From Halomonas sp. (GTDB taxonomy: Bacteria > Pseudomonadota > Gammaproteobacteria > Pseudomonadales > Halomonadaceae): a DNA stretch of 64,000 nt. Shown here piece after piece: positions 26,201 through 36,142 of this stretch. A program made the translations under genes and the position numbers. Below the pieces are notes generated by a model. That model saw only the letters and a list, made by a program, of their open reading frames with translations, was not told the origin of the DNA and searched no databases. The DNA lies in the NCBI RefSeq assembly GCF_029263665.1, contig NZ_JAJUFQ010000001.1, positions 62,001-126,000 on the forward strand, in the 5' to 3' direction. Each line of letters opens with the position of its first letter. Within the stretch, counting starts at the first letter, position 1.

Positions 26201-26352
26201 AGGCTGGCGGTGACCAGAATGGTCGGAAACGAGACATTGGGCAGCGGAGCCACCGGCAGGCGCTTGTAGGCAAGTGAGCCAAGCAGCACCACCGCCAATG
26301 CCAACAGAATCGTCGCCACTGGCCGCCGAATGAAGGGAGACGACAGACTCAC
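23254..26352 (-). CDS. mdtC: RND multidrug efflux permease, MdtC-like
   Basis: A 1032-residue RND permease, normal length, with 12 membrane helices, two large periplasmic loops (about 35-335 and 555-860) and the family start MSLSSPFIRRPVATILLALA. The proton-relay motif is in helix 4 (VSIGFLVDDAIVVVENI). With MdtB it forms the heteromultimeric inner-membrane pump that expels drugs, bile salts and similar compounds, coupled to MdtA and a TolC-like channel. The start overlaps the mdtB stop (ATGA), and it is last of the three genes. No outer-membrane gene is present. Confidence 0.92.
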   Translation of the reverse strand: MSLSSPFIRRPVATILLALAVVLLGSLAYKRLPVAPLPNVSFPTILVTASLSGANPETMAVTVATPLERSLGRIPGISQMTSSSSDGAASIVVQFDLDKDINVAAQEVQAAINDAQPLLPSAMTSRPSYHKLNPAAAPVLILSVTSDTLPTSELYRLADSKIAPPIAQVPGVGDVSVGGSSSPAVRVSIDPRRLNHAGITLDAVVGALRTATTQSPTGFVQSVEHRWEVDTDSQLLKASDYQQIVIGRGDDGSLMRLGDVSSIVDGVEDRYNVGFQNDLPAVLLVISTASGANIIDTIAGVRERLDDIRSLLPGNVNLSVQLDRAPGIQASLHETQLTLILAIVLVVLVVFLFLRNPRATIIPSVAIPVSLVGTYALMWVFDFSLDTLSLMALIVSIGFLVDDAIVVVENISRHIERGEPPFQAALNGAREVGFTVTAMSVSLVAVFIPLLLLGGFIGRLFHEFAVTLSLAIMVSLIVSLTLTPMLCMRWLKPHAKREQSPAWDRGLSAIGNGFVKGYAVTLDIALRHRRLTLLSLVAVIFLNGYLYTAVDKGFVPDQDTGRLLGTMRVDQGLSFEAASAKLGQVRERLIADPDVASVLGFMGSGGPGGGGSSATLFVTLKEGHQESTQAIGNRLTAGLQGLAGVNTFMFALQDIRVGGRQSSASQYEITLKSDNLELLDDWSRKVQVAMQNVEGITGVDSDSRGEGLAAKLVVDRDTASRLGVDMSTIDTVLGNAFAQGQVASIYDADEQRYVVMEVDAPYRQAPEAIGDLYVSGNDGELIPVFAFSHIERSTTPVSVNHQGQFAAATVSFNLEDGVSLGEATERIRLAVDELHPPTEIQVDFEGSAGTFQSGVEAMPWLILAALVTVYLVLGILYESYIHPLTILSTLPSAGVGALLALMLLDTPFTLIALIGIILLIGVVKKNAIMLVDFAVICEREQNMTPLDAVRHAALVRFRPIMMTTLAALLGAVPLLLGTDENAALRAPLGITIIGGLIVSQLLTLYTTPVVYLYLDRLHRRLRPRKLPTPTEG

Positions 26353-29300
26353 CGTGCCACCTCGTTGGCGTCTGGGTGACCAGTGACAGGATGGCGCTGC
26401 CAGCGCGAAGCCAACCGGTCAAAATACAAATAGATCACCGGAGTGGTGAACAGGGTCAGTAACTGGCTCAGCAACAGGCCGCCGACCATGGTCATCCCCA
26501 GCGGCTGACGCAATTCGGCACCATAGCCACTGGCGAACATCAATGGCATGGCACCGAGCAAGGCCGCGAAGGTGGTCATCATGATCGGCCGGAAGCGCAG
26601 CAAGGCGGCGGCATGAATCGCCTTGTCGGCAGGCATGCCACGCTCGCGCTGCGCCTCCAGTGCGAAGTCGATCATCATGATCGCGTTCTTCTTGACGATG
26701 CCGATCAGCAGGATGATGCCGATCACCGCCACTAGCCCCAATGAATTCCCGCTCAGTTGCAGCGCCAGCAGTGCCCCGATGGCCGCCGATGGCAACGTCG
26801 ACAGAATGGTCAACGGATGCACGTAGCTCTCGTAGAGAATCCCCAGCACGATGTACATCGTCACGATGGCCGCCACAATCAGCCACAAGGTGTCACTGGT
26901 CGACTCGGTGTACGCAAGCGCTGTGCCACGATAGTCCAGTTGAGTATGGTCGCGCAGGGTCTCTTCGGCGGCGGCATCCACGGCAGCGAAGGCGTCAGAG
27001 AGCGAATAGCCATCCGCCACTGCGAACGACATCAAGGCCGAGGGAAACTGGTTCTGGCGTTGAAGCGACAGGGGTGTCGTACGTTCGGCCAACGTGACCA
27101 GAGTGGTGAGCGGCACCAGCTCGTCGTCGTCGGAGGTCACATAGAGACGCGACAAGGCTTCTGGACCATCGCTGTCGGTGGCATTGGCTGCGAGTACCAC
27201 ACGATACTGACTTGCCTGAGTGAAGATGGTCGACACTAGACGCTGGCCGAAAGCATCGTAGAGCGCGTCGTCGATATCAGCGACGCTGATACCGAGCCGC
27301 CCTGCCCGGGCGCGATCGATCGTCACCTCCAGCTTGCGTCCATTGTTCTGTACATCGCTGCTGACGTTGGCAATCGCCGGCGACTGGCGTAACTGCTCCA
27401 GCATTTTAGCCGCGTCTGCATTCAGCGCCTCACGATCGCCCTGGGTCAGCGCGAATTGATAGGGATAGCGGCTGATGGTGTCTTCCAGGGTCAGGTCCTG
27501 TATCGGCTGCAGAGCCAGAGACAGGCCGGGAATGTCGGCATCGGCCTGGTTCAGGCGAGCCAGCACAGTACTCAGATCGTCGCGCTCGCCCAGCGGCTTG
27601 AGGTTGATCGACAAGCGGCCACTGTTGAGCGTGGTGTTGGTGCCGTCGATACCGATGCTCGAAGAAAGACTTTCGACCGCGGGGTCCTCCAGCAAGCGAT
27701 CGACCAGGCGCTGCTGACGGGCCGACATGGCATCGAACGAAGTCGATTCGGTGGCGGTGGTGATACCACGAATGACGCCAGTATCCTGCACCGGGAACAG
27801 CCCTTTCGGGGTGGTCATGAACAGCAGTGCCGTCACCGCCAGCGTGCCGAGCGCCACCATCAGCGTGAGTGTCTGATGGCCAAGCACCCAATCAAGAGCA
27901 TGCTCATAACCGCGCGTGATCCGCCCGAACAAGCCCTGCCGACTACGTACCAGTGCCTCGTCGTCGGTCTCCTCGACCGTATCCGGGCGCTGCTTCAACC
28001 AGCGAGCACAGAGCATCGGCGTCAACGTCAGCGAGACGAAGGCCGAGATCAGAATCGAGATCGCCAGCGTCAGCGCGAATTCGCGGAACAGTACACCGAC
28101 GACGCCTTCCATGAACACCAGCGGAATGAGCACCGCCAACAGAGAAACGGTCAGCGAGAGGATGGTGAAACCAATCTGGCGCGAGCCCTTGAGCGCGGCC
28201 TCCAGTGGCTTCTCCCCTTTCTCGATGTAACGGGTGATGTTCTCCAGCACCACGATGGCATCGTCGATGACGAAACCCGTAGCGATGGTCAGTGCCATCA
28301 GGGTGAGGTTATTGAGGCTGAAGCCGGCCATGTACATGGCACCGAAGGTACCGACCAGCGACAACGGCACCGCCAGGCTCGGAATCAGTGTCGCCGACAG
28401 ATTACGCAGGAACAGGAAAGTGACCATCACTACCAGCCCGATTGCCAGCATCAGCTCGAACTGCACATCCTCGACCGCGGCATGAATGGTCGTGGTGCGG
28501 TCAGTGAGCACTCTGACATCGACAGCGCCGGGCAAGGTGTTTTCCAGCTCCGGCAGGGTCCGTTTGATGGTATCGGCCACCGCGACCACATTGGCACCCG
28601 GTTGGCGCAGCACATCGATCAGGATCGCGCCTTCACGATTTGCCCAGGCAGAAAGGTAAGCGTTCTCCGCGCCGTCCTCGATGCTGGCAACATCGGACAG
28701 CCTGAGTACCGAGCCGTTGTCGGACTTGAGAATCAAGTCGCGGTAGGCATCGGCCGTCAACAGCTGGTCATTGGCATCGATGGTATAGGCACGATAAGGG
28801 CCATAAAGCGTACCTTTGGCCTGATTGACGTTGGCGGCATCGATGGCACTGCGCACCGCCGCAAGGTCAAGCCCGGAAGCGGCCAACTGGCGCGAATCGA
28901 CCGTGACGCGCACGGCAGGCTGATGACCACCGGCCAGCTTGACCTGGCCGACGCCGCTTATCTGGGCAATCTTCTGCGCCATGCGCGTATCGACCAGATC
29001 GTAGACCTCCGTCAGCGGCAAGGTGCTGGAACTGACCGCGAGTGTCATGATCGGCGTGTCGGCAGGATTGACCTTGCTGTAGCTGGGGGGACGCGGCAGA
29101 TCGCTCGGCAACAGGGTTTCCGCCTGGTTCAGCGCCGCCTGGACCTCCTGTTCCGCAACACCGAGATCGGAATCCAGCGAGAAGCGTAGAGTGATCAACG
29201 ATGCGCCACCAGTGCTGGTGGAACTCATGTCTTCCAGCCCGGCGATCTCGCCGAGTTCGTCCTCCAGCGGCGATGTGACATGCGAGAGCATCACATCCGG

Positions 29301-29465
29301 CCCGGCACCAGGATAAAGCGTGGTGACCTGAATGGTCGGAAAGTCGACCTCCGGCAGCGAGGAGATCGTCAACAGTCGATAGGCCATGGCGCCAGCGATC
29401 AGGATCGCCAGCATCACCAGCGATGTGGCGACCGGACGCAGGATGAACAGGCGTGAAGGATTCAT
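26349..29465 (-). CDS. mdtB: RND multidrug efflux permease, MdtB-like
   Basis: A 1038-residue RND permease closely following E. coli MdtB along its length: SRLFILRPVATSLVML, SSLPEVDFPTIQVTTLYPGA, LPSDLPRPPSYSKVNPADTP and the helix-4 motif TGFVIDDAIVVLENITR. It forms a heterotrimer with MdtC. It is ATGA-coupled to mdtA upstream and mdtC downstream, so stoichiometric expression is expected. Periplasmic pore domains and the docking domain are intact, and no truncation is visible. Confidence 0.93.
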   Translation of the reverse strand: MNPSRLFILRPVATSLVMLAILIAGAMAYRLLTISSLPEVDFPTIQVTTLYPGAGPDVMLSHVTSPLEDELGEIAGLEDMSSTSTGGASLITLRFSLDSDLGVAEQEVQAALNQAETLLPSDLPRPPSYSKVNPADTPIMTLAVSSSTLPLTEVYDLVDTRMAQKIAQISGVGQVKLAGGHQPAVRVTVDSRQLAASGLDLAAVRSAIDAANVNQAKGTLYGPYRAYTIDANDQLLTADAYRDLILKSDNGSVLRLSDVASIEDGAENAYLSAWANREGAILIDVLRQPGANVVAVADTIKRTLPELENTLPGAVDVRVLTDRTTTIHAAVEDVQFELMLAIGLVVMVTFLFLRNLSATLIPSLAVPLSLVGTFGAMYMAGFSLNNLTLMALTIATGFVIDDAIVVLENITRYIEKGEKPLEAALKGSRQIGFTILSLTVSLLAVLIPLVFMEGVVGVLFREFALTLAISILISAFVSLTLTPMLCARWLKQRPDTVEETDDEALVRSRQGLFGRITRGYEHALDWVLGHQTLTLMVALGTLAVTALLFMTTPKGLFPVQDTGVIRGITTATESTSFDAMSARQQRLVDRLLEDPAVESLSSSIGIDGTNTTLNSGRLSINLKPLGERDDLSTVLARLNQADADIPGLSLALQPIQDLTLEDTISRYPYQFALTQGDREALNADAAKMLEQLRQSPAIANVSSDVQNNGRKLEVTIDRARAGRLGISVADIDDALYDAFGQRLVSTIFTQASQYRVVLAANATDSDGPEALSRLYVTSDDDELVPLTTLVTLAERTTPLSLQRQNQFPSALMSFAVADGYSLSDAFAAVDAAAEETLRDHTQLDYRGTALAYTESTSDTLWLIVAAIVTMYIVLGILYESYVHPLTILSTLPSAAIGALLALQLSGNSLGLVAVIGIILLIGIVKKNAIMMIDFALEAQRERGMPADKAIHAAALLRFRPIMMTTFAALLGAMPLMFASGYGAELRQPLGMTMVGGLLLSQLLTLFTTPVIYLYFDRLASRWQRHPVTGHPDANEVAR

Positions 29466-30676
29466 GAAGCGCCGCCGTCCTTGCCTCCGGCCTCGCTCAC
29501 TTCATCGCTCGACTCGCCAGGCAACGCATTGCTGACGACACGAACCTTGGCCCCTTCCCGCAGGCTGTCGACACCATCGACAACCACGCGTTCACCGGGC
29601 GAGAGCCCCTCGGAAATGGCACTTTGGGTACCTTGGTTGGCGGCCAGGGTGACCGTACGGCGACTGACGGTGTCATCATCGCCGATCACATAGACATAGT
29701 TACCGTCCTGCCCGGTCTGGACGGCAGGCTCAGGGATGATGATCTGGTCCTTGAGTGTCTGCGACACCAGGCTGACATCGACATAGGCATTGGGATAGAG
29801 CCCGCCGTCAGGATTGTCGAGCGTGGCGCGCAGGCGGATGGTGCCGGTGGCACTATTGATGTTGCTGTCGACGCTGGTGAGCTTGCCGCTGAAGGTCGCA
29901 TCATCAGGACCGGTCACGTCTACCCTGGGCTGGTCGCCAGCAGCGAGGTGGGCGCGCACGGTATTCACGTAGCGACTGGGCAGCGAAAAGATCACTGAAA
30001 TAGGATCGAGCTGGGTAAGGGTAACGATAGGATCGGTATCGCCCAACTGCACGATGTTGCCAGGATCGACATTGCGAATGCCGGCCACGCCAGTGATGGA
30101 GGCCGTGATACTCGTGTAGTCGAGCTGAACCTGCGCGCTGCGTACGTTAGCCTGATCGCTGGCCACGGTACCTTCGTACTGGCGTACCAGTTGACGCTGC
30201 TGCGCCAGCTCCTGACGCGAGACATAGTTGGTCTTGCTCAATTGCTCGAAGCGTGTCAGGTCTTCCCGGGCCGAGGCCAGTTGTGCCTGATCCTGAGCCA
30301 GCTGGCCCTTGGCCTGATCGAGCTGTGCCTGATAGTCACGTGGGTCGATTTGCGCCAGCAACTGACCCTGCTGAACCGTTTCGCCCTCGGTAAAGTTGAC
30401 CTCGATCAGTTCGCCTTCGACACGTGGCCGTACCGCGATGCTGGCGAGCGGCTGCACCGTGCCCAGCGCACTCACCTTGATCGGCAGATCGCCCTGCATG
30501 GCCGTGACCGCCGACACCGCCGTTGCCGGAGGCCCCGCCATCCCTTTTGGAATCTCCGGTGTCTCCGCGTTACTCGCCAAGAAGCGATAAGCGACAACAG
30601 CAGCGACGACGACAAGAATGACCATCACTACCCTTCGCAGGGTATGACGAAAAGGAGAAGCGGACGAAGATGGCAT
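29462..30676 (-). CDS. mdtA: RND periplasmic adaptor (membrane fusion protein), MdtA-like
   Basis: A 404-residue membrane fusion protein: short cytoplasmic start, one membrane anchor (about 15-35), barrel-sandwich and lipoyl halves (SIAVRPRVEGELIEV; LDYTSITASITGVAGIRNVDPG), an alpha-hairpin of about 80 residues (DQAKGQLAQDQAQLASARED), beta-barrel, and a low-complexity acidic C-terminus. It bridges MdtBC to an outer-membrane channel. ATG 30676 is preceded by AAAGGA; the frame is open upstream without a ribosome site. It is first of mdtABC, with tandem repeats about 125 bp upstream of the start. Confidence 0.92.
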   Translation of the reverse strand: MPSSSASPFRHTLRRVVMVILVVVAAVVAYRFLASNAETPEIPKGMAGPPATAVSAVTAMQGDLPIKVSALGTVQPLASIAVRPRVEGELIEVNFTEGETVQQGQLLAQIDPRDYQAQLDQAKGQLAQDQAQLASAREDLTRFEQLSKTNYVSRQELAQQRQLVRQYEGTVASDQANVRSAQVQLDYTSITASITGVAGIRNVDPGNIVQLGDTDPIVTLTQLDPISVIFSLPSRYVNTVRAHLAAGDQPRVDVTGPDDATFSGKLTSVDSNINSATGTIRLRATLDNPDGGLYPNAYVDVSLVSQTLKDQIIIPEPAVQTGQDGNYVYVIGDDDTVSRRTVTLAANQGTQSAISEGLSPGERVVVDGVDSLREGAKVRVVSNALPGESSDEVSEAGGKDGGAS

Positions 30677-30799
30677 GGCATCAATCCTTTGACGGCAAGC
30701 GAAGGCGACGGTACAACGACCAGCCCAACCCAGCCATGTGTGAATCATGCTAAACAGATGCTTCGCAGTCTAATGGAAACATCGTTCGAGAAATGTGCA

Positions 30800-30841
30800 A
30801 TCACGTGGGATCTCTCGAATATCACGTGGGATCTCTCGAAT
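30800..30841. repeat. Two tandem 21-bp repeats upstream of mdtA
   Basis: Two perfect copies of a 21-bp unit, ATCACGTGGGATCTCTCGAAT, exactly two helical turns. Each contains the palindrome CACGTG. They lie in the 398-bp mdtA upstream region and look like a duplicated operator. The rest of this region (30677-31074) shows only degenerate short repeats near 31019-31068 and no gene. Confidence 0.7.
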
Positions 30842-31074
30842 ATAATGCTCCATGGTTGATACGTCGTGACGTACCAATCACTGTTCCAGATGACGGTCAT
30901 CGGGGCATGCGAGACAAGAACATGCGTAATGAGGTTTACAAGAACAAGCGCTGCCGGCTTCTTGACTGGCACGAGCCCGACCACTTGGCCCGCGCCAGCG
31001 TCCGATAATATCGGCTTGATGCCTCAGAACCTGGGACCTCGGAACCAGATGTCTCGGAATCTAGTGCCCGAATT

Positions 31075-31422
31075 TCACAACTTGGGAGCGTCGTAGTCGA
31101 GGGGCTCGTCGGTATAGACACAGACGTTGGCATGCTCGATGTCGCCATCTTCCGCCTCGACGTGGGTCTCGAAGAACGCCTTGATCTCCTGACGATTACA
31201 GTGAGCCTCGAAGGCCTCACGACTTGCCCAGACCTCGTGGAACACAATGGGATAACTGGCGCCCTGGGCATTGGGGTGGTCAATGTGCCGGGTCACAGTG
31301 TACTGCAGGCAGCCATCCTCACGATGAGCATTGGGCTCCAACCCCTGAAGCGCACGGAAAACGGCTTCCCCCTTGCCGGGCTTGGGCTTGAAGCTGGCAA
31401 TACAGTAAAGCTTGCTGGACAT
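31075..31422 (-). CDS. Antibiotic biosynthesis monooxygenase (ABM) domain protein
   Basis: A 115-residue single-domain protein of the ABM/dimeric alpha-beta barrel family. It has KLYCIASFKPKPGKGEAVFR and the typical HEVWASREAFEAHCN strand-helix segment. Family members act as cofactor-free quinol monooxygenases (YgiN-like), AI-2 processing enzymes or simply bind small molecules. AAGGAA lies before the ATG. It is monocistronic between mdtA and the SulP gene. The C-terminal DEPLDYDAPKL is acidic. Function cannot be fixed from sequence. Confidence 0.83.
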   Translation of the reverse strand: MSSKLYCIASFKPKPGKGEAVFRALQGLEPNAHREDGCLQYTVTRHIDHPNAQGASYPIVFHEVWASREAFEAHCNRQEIKAFFETHVEAEDGDIEHANVCVYTDEPLDYDAPKL

Positions 31423-31658
31423 GATGGTATTTCCTTATCTACAAGTTCAGGCATGACGACCAGAGTATGGCAACGGCACGCGGTCGATCTGTGCCGGACT
31501 GGCACAGGCAGAGTCGTAGACTCCGGCAGGGAATGGTGAATCGTCAAGGGAAGCCATGACGAAAGCGGTCATTGCATGACCTGCCCGGGCCACTGAGACG
31601 ATGCCTCATGCAACCCGGGCGAGAAGATGCCAATCATCAAGGATGTGCTGCAAGCAGC

Positions 31659-33149
31659 TCAGTGGCCGCCCATCAGTTTCTCTACCGCGACCGGATCATC
31701 ATGGATGGCATAGCGGTCAACGATAGTGGCACTGGCTTCATTGAGGCCAATCATCTCCACTTCGGTACCCTCGCGGCGGAACTTGATCACAGCGCGATCC
31801 AGGGCCTGGACAGCGGTGATATCCCAGAAGTGCGCCCGGGAGAGATCGATGGTCACTTTCTCGATGCTCTCCTTGAAGTCAAAGGCATTACCAAAGCGCT
31901 CGGAGGAAGCAAAGAATACCTGACCCACTACCTTGTAGACCCGGCGGCTGCCACCATCGACTTCTTCACTACCGATATAAAGGATATTGCCCACCTTGTT
32001 GGCAAAGAACATGGCAGCCAACAGCACCCCGACAAAGACCCCGATAGCCAGGTTATGCGTGGCCACCGTTACTATCACGGTAGCCACCATGACCAGGTTG
32101 GTGCTCATCGGGTGTTTCTTGAGATCGCGGATCGAGCTCCAGCTGAAGGTACCGATGGATACCATGATCATGACAGCAACCAGGGCCGCCATGGGAATCT
32201 GAGAAACCCAGTCAGACAGGAACACCACCAGCACCAGTAGGCCAACCCCCGCAATCAACGTGGACAGACGGCGGCGACCACCTGATTTAATGTTGATCAC
32301 CGACTGACCGATCATGGCACAGCCCGCCATGCCACCAATCAGACCCGCGCCAATATTGGCAAGGCCTTGCCCCTTGCATTCACGGTTCTTGTTGCTTTTG
32401 GTGTCCGTCAGGTCGTCAATGATGGTGGCCGTCATCATCGATTCCAGCAGGCCCACTACCGCGAGCATCACTGAATACGGCAGGATGATCATCAATGTCT
32501 CGAGGTTGAGCGGTACTTCCGGCCACAGGAACACCGGCAGACTGTCCGGCAACTGTCCCATGTCGCCTACCGTGCGGATATCCATGCCGGAGGTCATGTA
32601 GACGATGGTGAGCACGACGATGCACACCAAGGGTGAAGGCAGAGTCTTGCCGATAATCGGCACATAGGGGAACAGATAGATGATCGCCAAGCCTGCAGCC
32701 GTCATGGCATAGACATGCCAGGTCACGTTGGTGAGCTCTGGCAACTGAGCCATGAAAATCAGAATCGCCAGTGCATTGACGAAGCCCGTCACGACCGAGC
32801 GCGAGACAAAGCGCATCAGATCGGCCAGGCGCAGATAACCCGCAATGATCTGCAGCACCCCGGTAAGCAATGTGGCGGCCAACAGGTACTGGAGTCCATG
32901 GTCCTTGACCAGGGTAACCATCACCAGCGCCATGGCACCGGTAGCCGCTGAGATCATGCCAGATCGCCCACCGGCAAACGCCATGATCACACAGATGGCG
33001 AAGGAAGCATAAAGACCCACTTTAGGGTCAACGCCAGCAATGATCGAAAAGGCAATCGCCTCAGGAATCAGGGCCAATGCCACGACAAGACCCGCCAAGA
33101 TGTCGCCTTTGAGATTGGAAAACCAACTCAATTTCATTTTTTCGTACAT
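31659..33149 (-). CDS. SulP-family anion transporter with STAS domain
   Basis: A 496-residue SulP (SLC26) transporter: about 12-14 membrane helices, with family text [20 protein letters not shown] near the start, [17 protein letters not shown], then a C-terminal STAS domain (about 395-490, [20 protein letters not shown]). Members carry sulfate, bicarbonate or dicarboxylates in symport with Na+ or H+; in a halophile Na+/bicarbonate or sulfate uptake is plausible but not shown. The ATG at 33149 follows AGGAAG; the upstream open frame is rejected because it encodes Cys-rich text before the first helix region. A hairpin-bearing leader precedes it. Confidence 0.88.
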   Translation of the reverse strand: MYEKMKLSWFSNLKGDILAGLVVALALIPEAIAFSIIAGVDPKVGLYASFAICVIMAFAGGRSGMISAATGAMALVMVTLVKDHGLQYLLAATLLTGVLQIIAGYLRLADLMRFVSRSVVTGFVNALAILIFMAQLPELTNVTWHVYAMTAAGLAIIYLFPYVPIIGKTLPSPLVCIVVLTIVYMTSGMDIRTVGDMGQLPDSLPVFLWPEVPLNLETLMIILPYSVMLAVVGLLESMMTATIIDDLTDTKSNKNRECKGQGLANIGAGLIGGMAGCAMIGQSVINIKSGGRRRLSTLIAGVGLLVLVVFLSDWVSQIPMAALVAVMIMVSIGTFSWSSIRDLKKHPMSTNLVMVATVIVTVATHNLAIGVFVGVLLAAMFFANKVGNILYIGSEEVDGGSRRVYKVVGQVFFASSERFGNAFDFKESIEKVTIDLSRAHFWDITAVQALDRAVIKFRREGTEVEMIGLNEASATIVDRYAIHDDPVAVEKLMGGH

Positions 33150-33294
33150 GCTACTTCCTAGAGATGCGCAGTAGAGGTTGGAGTTGTCGCCAAGTCGTTC
33201 CGCCCACAAGCACAGACATGTCCCCGCGTTGCCGCACAGGCGGCAGCACGCATGAATGAAGACACCTGAAAACTTGCACGATCGGAACGACGTA

Positions 33295-33315
33295 CGCTGA
33301 GCCAATGGCTCAGCG
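33295..33315 (-). promoter_or_regulatory. Perfect hairpin in the SulP leader
   Basis: CGCTGAGCC and GGCTCAGCG with a 3-nt loop, 9-bp perfect stem, about 150 bp upstream of the SulP start. A second smaller hairpin (TGCCGC/GCGGCA) is at 33230-33245. These suggest a structured leader, but I cannot match it to a known riboswitch. The 409-bp gap (33150-33558) holds nothing else. Confidence 0.45.
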
Positions 33316-33558
33316 CATGATGAGGGTCAGCCATGTCACCTGCATGAAGGCGACGAGAGCCGGAAAAAGCGAGCGCTAGGGTGGAGTCATCAGCCCTGCT
33401 GTGAGAATGGTCATGAAATGCCGTTCCCTGTCATGACGGCCACTTTCGACGATAGTCGCAGGCCATTGAGGAGCGAAAGGCCGAAATCATACAACAAACC
33501 CTGTTGCAATGCATCAGTGAGGCCCTTACGTGAATCTTCCTCTCCTGTGTAGTCCCCA

Positions 33559-35889
33559 TCAGATTCTCGTCCGGCGCAGACGTAGTGCATTCAAGACCAC
33601 CGACAGCGAAGACGCACTCATGGCGAAAGCGGCAAACATCGGCCCGATCAGGATACCGAGGAAGGGGTAGAGAACCCCTGCAGCAATCGGTACGCCAGCA
33701 CCATTGTAGATCAGTGCGAAGAACAGGTTCTGCTTGATGTTGCGCATGGTGGCCAGTGCCAGCTTACGGGCGCGAACGACACCATCGAGATCGCCCTTGA
33801 CCAGGGTGACGCCAGCGCTTTCGATGGCCACATCGGCGCCCGTGCCCATGGCAATGCCGACATCGGCCTGGGCCAGTGCAGGGGCATCGTTCACCCCATC
33901 GCCCGCCATGGCCACCTTGCGACCCTCGGCCTGCAGCTCCTGGATGATACGGGCCTTGTCCTCAGGCAATACATCGGCGCGAATCTCGTCGATGCCCAGT
34001 CGCCCTGCCACGGCCTTGGCTGTACGCTCGTTATCACCGGTGGCCATGATGATGCGAAATCCCAGCTGGTGCAGCGCCTTCAGGGCATCAGGCGTGGTGG
34101 CCTTGACCGGATCGGCCACACTGACCAGGCCGGCTACCTGGCCATCGAGGACCACGAACATCACCGTTTCACCCTCATCACGACGTGCGTTCGCCGTCTC
34201 GGAGACATGGCCTCCGGCAATGCCCAGTTCCTCCAGCAGCTTGGCATTACCCAGCGCGACGGCCCTGCCATCCACAATACCTTTGACACCTTTGCCGGTC
34301 ACGGCCTCGAAGTCCGAGGCATCGGCAAGGTCTACGCCACGTTCCTCGGCGCCGTTGACAATGGCCTCGGCCAGCGGGTGCTCCGAGCCTTTTTCCAGAC
34401 TGGCTGCCAGGCGCAGCACCTCGGCTTCGTCATGCCCATTCTCCGACAGGACGGCCACCAGCTTCGGCTTGCCTTCCGTCAGTGTGCCCGTCTTGTCGAA
34501 CATCAGCGTGTCGACCTTGGAAAAGCGCTCCAGCGCCTCGGCATTCTTGATCAGAACGCCCAATTGTGCACCGCGTCCGGTGGCCGTCATGATCGACAAC
34601 GGAGTGGCGAGCCCCAGGGCACAGGGGCAAGCAATGATCAGCACGGCTACCGCTGATACCAGCGCGTAGGATAGCGCCGGTGTCGGCCCCCAGATCGCCC
34701 AGGCAATGAAGGACAACACCGCGATACCGATGACCGCAGGAACGAACTTGCCAGCCACCTTGTCGGCAAACTTTTGGATCGGTGCACGCGAGCGTTGGGC
34801 ATTCGCCACCATCTCGACGATCTGGCTGAGCATGGTATCGGCGCCAATGTGGGTCGCCTCCATGATCAGACTCCCCGTACCGTTGATCGTGGCTCCGGTG
34901 ACCTTGTCGCCTGCCACTTTTTCCACCGGCACGGGCTCGCCTGAGATCATCGATTCGTCGATCGAGGAGCGCCCCTCGATGACCACACCATCCACTGGAA
35001 TCTTGTCGCCAGGCCGTACTCGCAGATGATCACCCACCTGCACGTTTTCCAGCGCTACCTCCTCTTCCCTGCCATCAGGCCGAATCAAGCGGGCCGTCTT
35101 GGCGGCCATGTCGAGTAGTGCCCGAATCGCCTGACCGGTACCTTCCCGCGCGCGCAGTTCCATCACCTGCCCCAGCAACACCAGAGTCACGATCACCGCT
35201 GCTGCCTCGAAATACACCCCGACGCTGCCATCTTCGCGGCGGAACCCTTCGGGAAAGATGCCTGGTACCAGCAACGCGACAATGGAGAACAGATAGGCGG
35301 CCCCAACCCCCATGCCAATCAGGCTGAACATGTTGAGATTCCAGGTACGGAAGGAATGCCAGGCACGCTCGAAAAATGGCCAGCCGGACCACAGGATAAC
35401 CGGCGTGCTCAGCACCAGTTCGATCCACATCGCATTGCGTTCACCGAAGAAATCGCGAATCGCCATGATGCCTAGCAAGGGGGACATCGTCAGTATCAGC
35501 AGTGGCACCGTGAGCACCGCGGCGACCCAAAGACGCCGGGTGAAGTCAACCAGTTCGGGATTGGGTCCCTCGTCACCGGCTGTTGTGGATTCCAGTTCCA
35601 GCCCCATGCCGCACAATGGGCAGGCCCCCGCAGTGGTCTGCCGTACCTCAGGGTGCATGGGACAGGTATAGACAGCACCGACATGTCCGGCCGGAACCTT
35701 GTCGTACTTAGCGCCAGAAGCAGGGGGCTCATGCTGCGGAGAATCAGCATCTCCCATGGGAACAAGGTGCATACCACATTCAGGACAGTCGCCCGGCTTG
35801 TCCGAGATAACCTCGGGATGCATCGGGCATGTGTACTGAGACGCTGCCATCTTGTGATTCTGACTATGCATATGATGATGTTGCGTCAT
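33559..35889 (-). CDS. copA: Copper-translocating P1B-type ATPase (CopA-like)
   Basis: A 776-residue heavy-metal P-type ATPase. A His-rich start is followed by two CPMHP...CPxCGM metal-binding modules (about 19-46 and 74-99) in place of classical ferredoxin-like domains. The core has the CPC ion-path motif ([12 protein letters not shown], about 418), TGE-type actuator SGEPVPVEK, phosphorylation site [22 protein letters not shown] and [12 protein letters not shown]. Helices 7-8 carry YN and [15 protein letters not shown], the Cu+ specificity residues. It exports Cu+ from the cytoplasm. The gene is monocistronic. No CueR-type regulator gene is adjacent. Confidence 0.93.
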   Translation of the reverse strand: MTQHHHMHSQNHKMAASQYTCPMHPEVISDKPGDCPECGMHLVPMGDADSPQHEPPASGAKYDKVPAGHVGAVYTCPMHPEVRQTTAGACPLCGMGLELESTTAGDEGPNPELVDFTRRLWVAAVLTVPLLILTMSPLLGIMAIRDFFGERNAMWIELVLSTPVILWSGWPFFERAWHSFRTWNLNMFSLIGMGVGAAYLFSIVALLVPGIFPEGFRREDGSVGVYFEAAAVIVTLVLLGQVMELRAREGTGQAIRALLDMAAKTARLIRPDGREEEVALENVQVGDHLRVRPGDKIPVDGVVIEGRSSIDESMISGEPVPVEKVAGDKVTGATINGTGSLIMEATHIGADTMLSQIVEMVANAQRSRAPIQKFADKVAGKFVPAVIGIAVLSFIAWAIWGPTPALSYALVSAVAVLIIACPCALGLATPLSIMTATGRGAQLGVLIKNAEALERFSKVDTLMFDKTGTLTEGKPKLVAVLSENGHDEAEVLRLAASLEKGSEHPLAEAIVNGAEERGVDLADASDFEAVTGKGVKGIVDGRAVALGNAKLLEELGIAGGHVSETANARRDEGETVMFVVLDGQVAGLVSVADPVKATTPDALKALHQLGFRIIMATGDNERTAKAVAGRLGIDEIRADVLPEDKARIIQELQAEGRKVAMAGDGVNDAPALAQADVGIAMGTGADVAIESAGVTLVKGDLDGVVRARKLALATMRNIKQNLFFALIYNGAGVPIAAGVLYPFLGILIGPMFAAFAMSASSLSVVLNALRLRRTRI

Positions 35890-36142
35890 GGAACCGCCTC
35901 TCTCGCTGTCGCCAGCTCGATTTCACCGTTTACCTTCCCTGCTGTTCCAAGTATGGCCAAGAACCTGAAACCAGGCTGAACAACCTATCCGTTCTCTCTC
36001 CTGTTTCTGTTTCTGTGCATGTTCCTGTTTCTATGCCTGCAGTGCATTCTGCCATACAGGTACCGATGGCACCGGTGGTGCCATCGTCAGGCGCTTTTAC
36101 CTCATTTGGTTACTTCAGGCGATTTACTTCAAGCGATCTACC

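Noticed and set aside
27456..29189. 577-residue plus-strand frame opposite mdtB
   Set aside because: It is the antisense of a clear RND gene; Arg/Gln/His-rich shadow text typical of opposite-strand frames.
36000..36060. CTGTTTCTGT-type low-complexity repeats upstream of copA
   Set aside because: Short, degenerate and without a regular unit; not a CRISPR or a clear operator.
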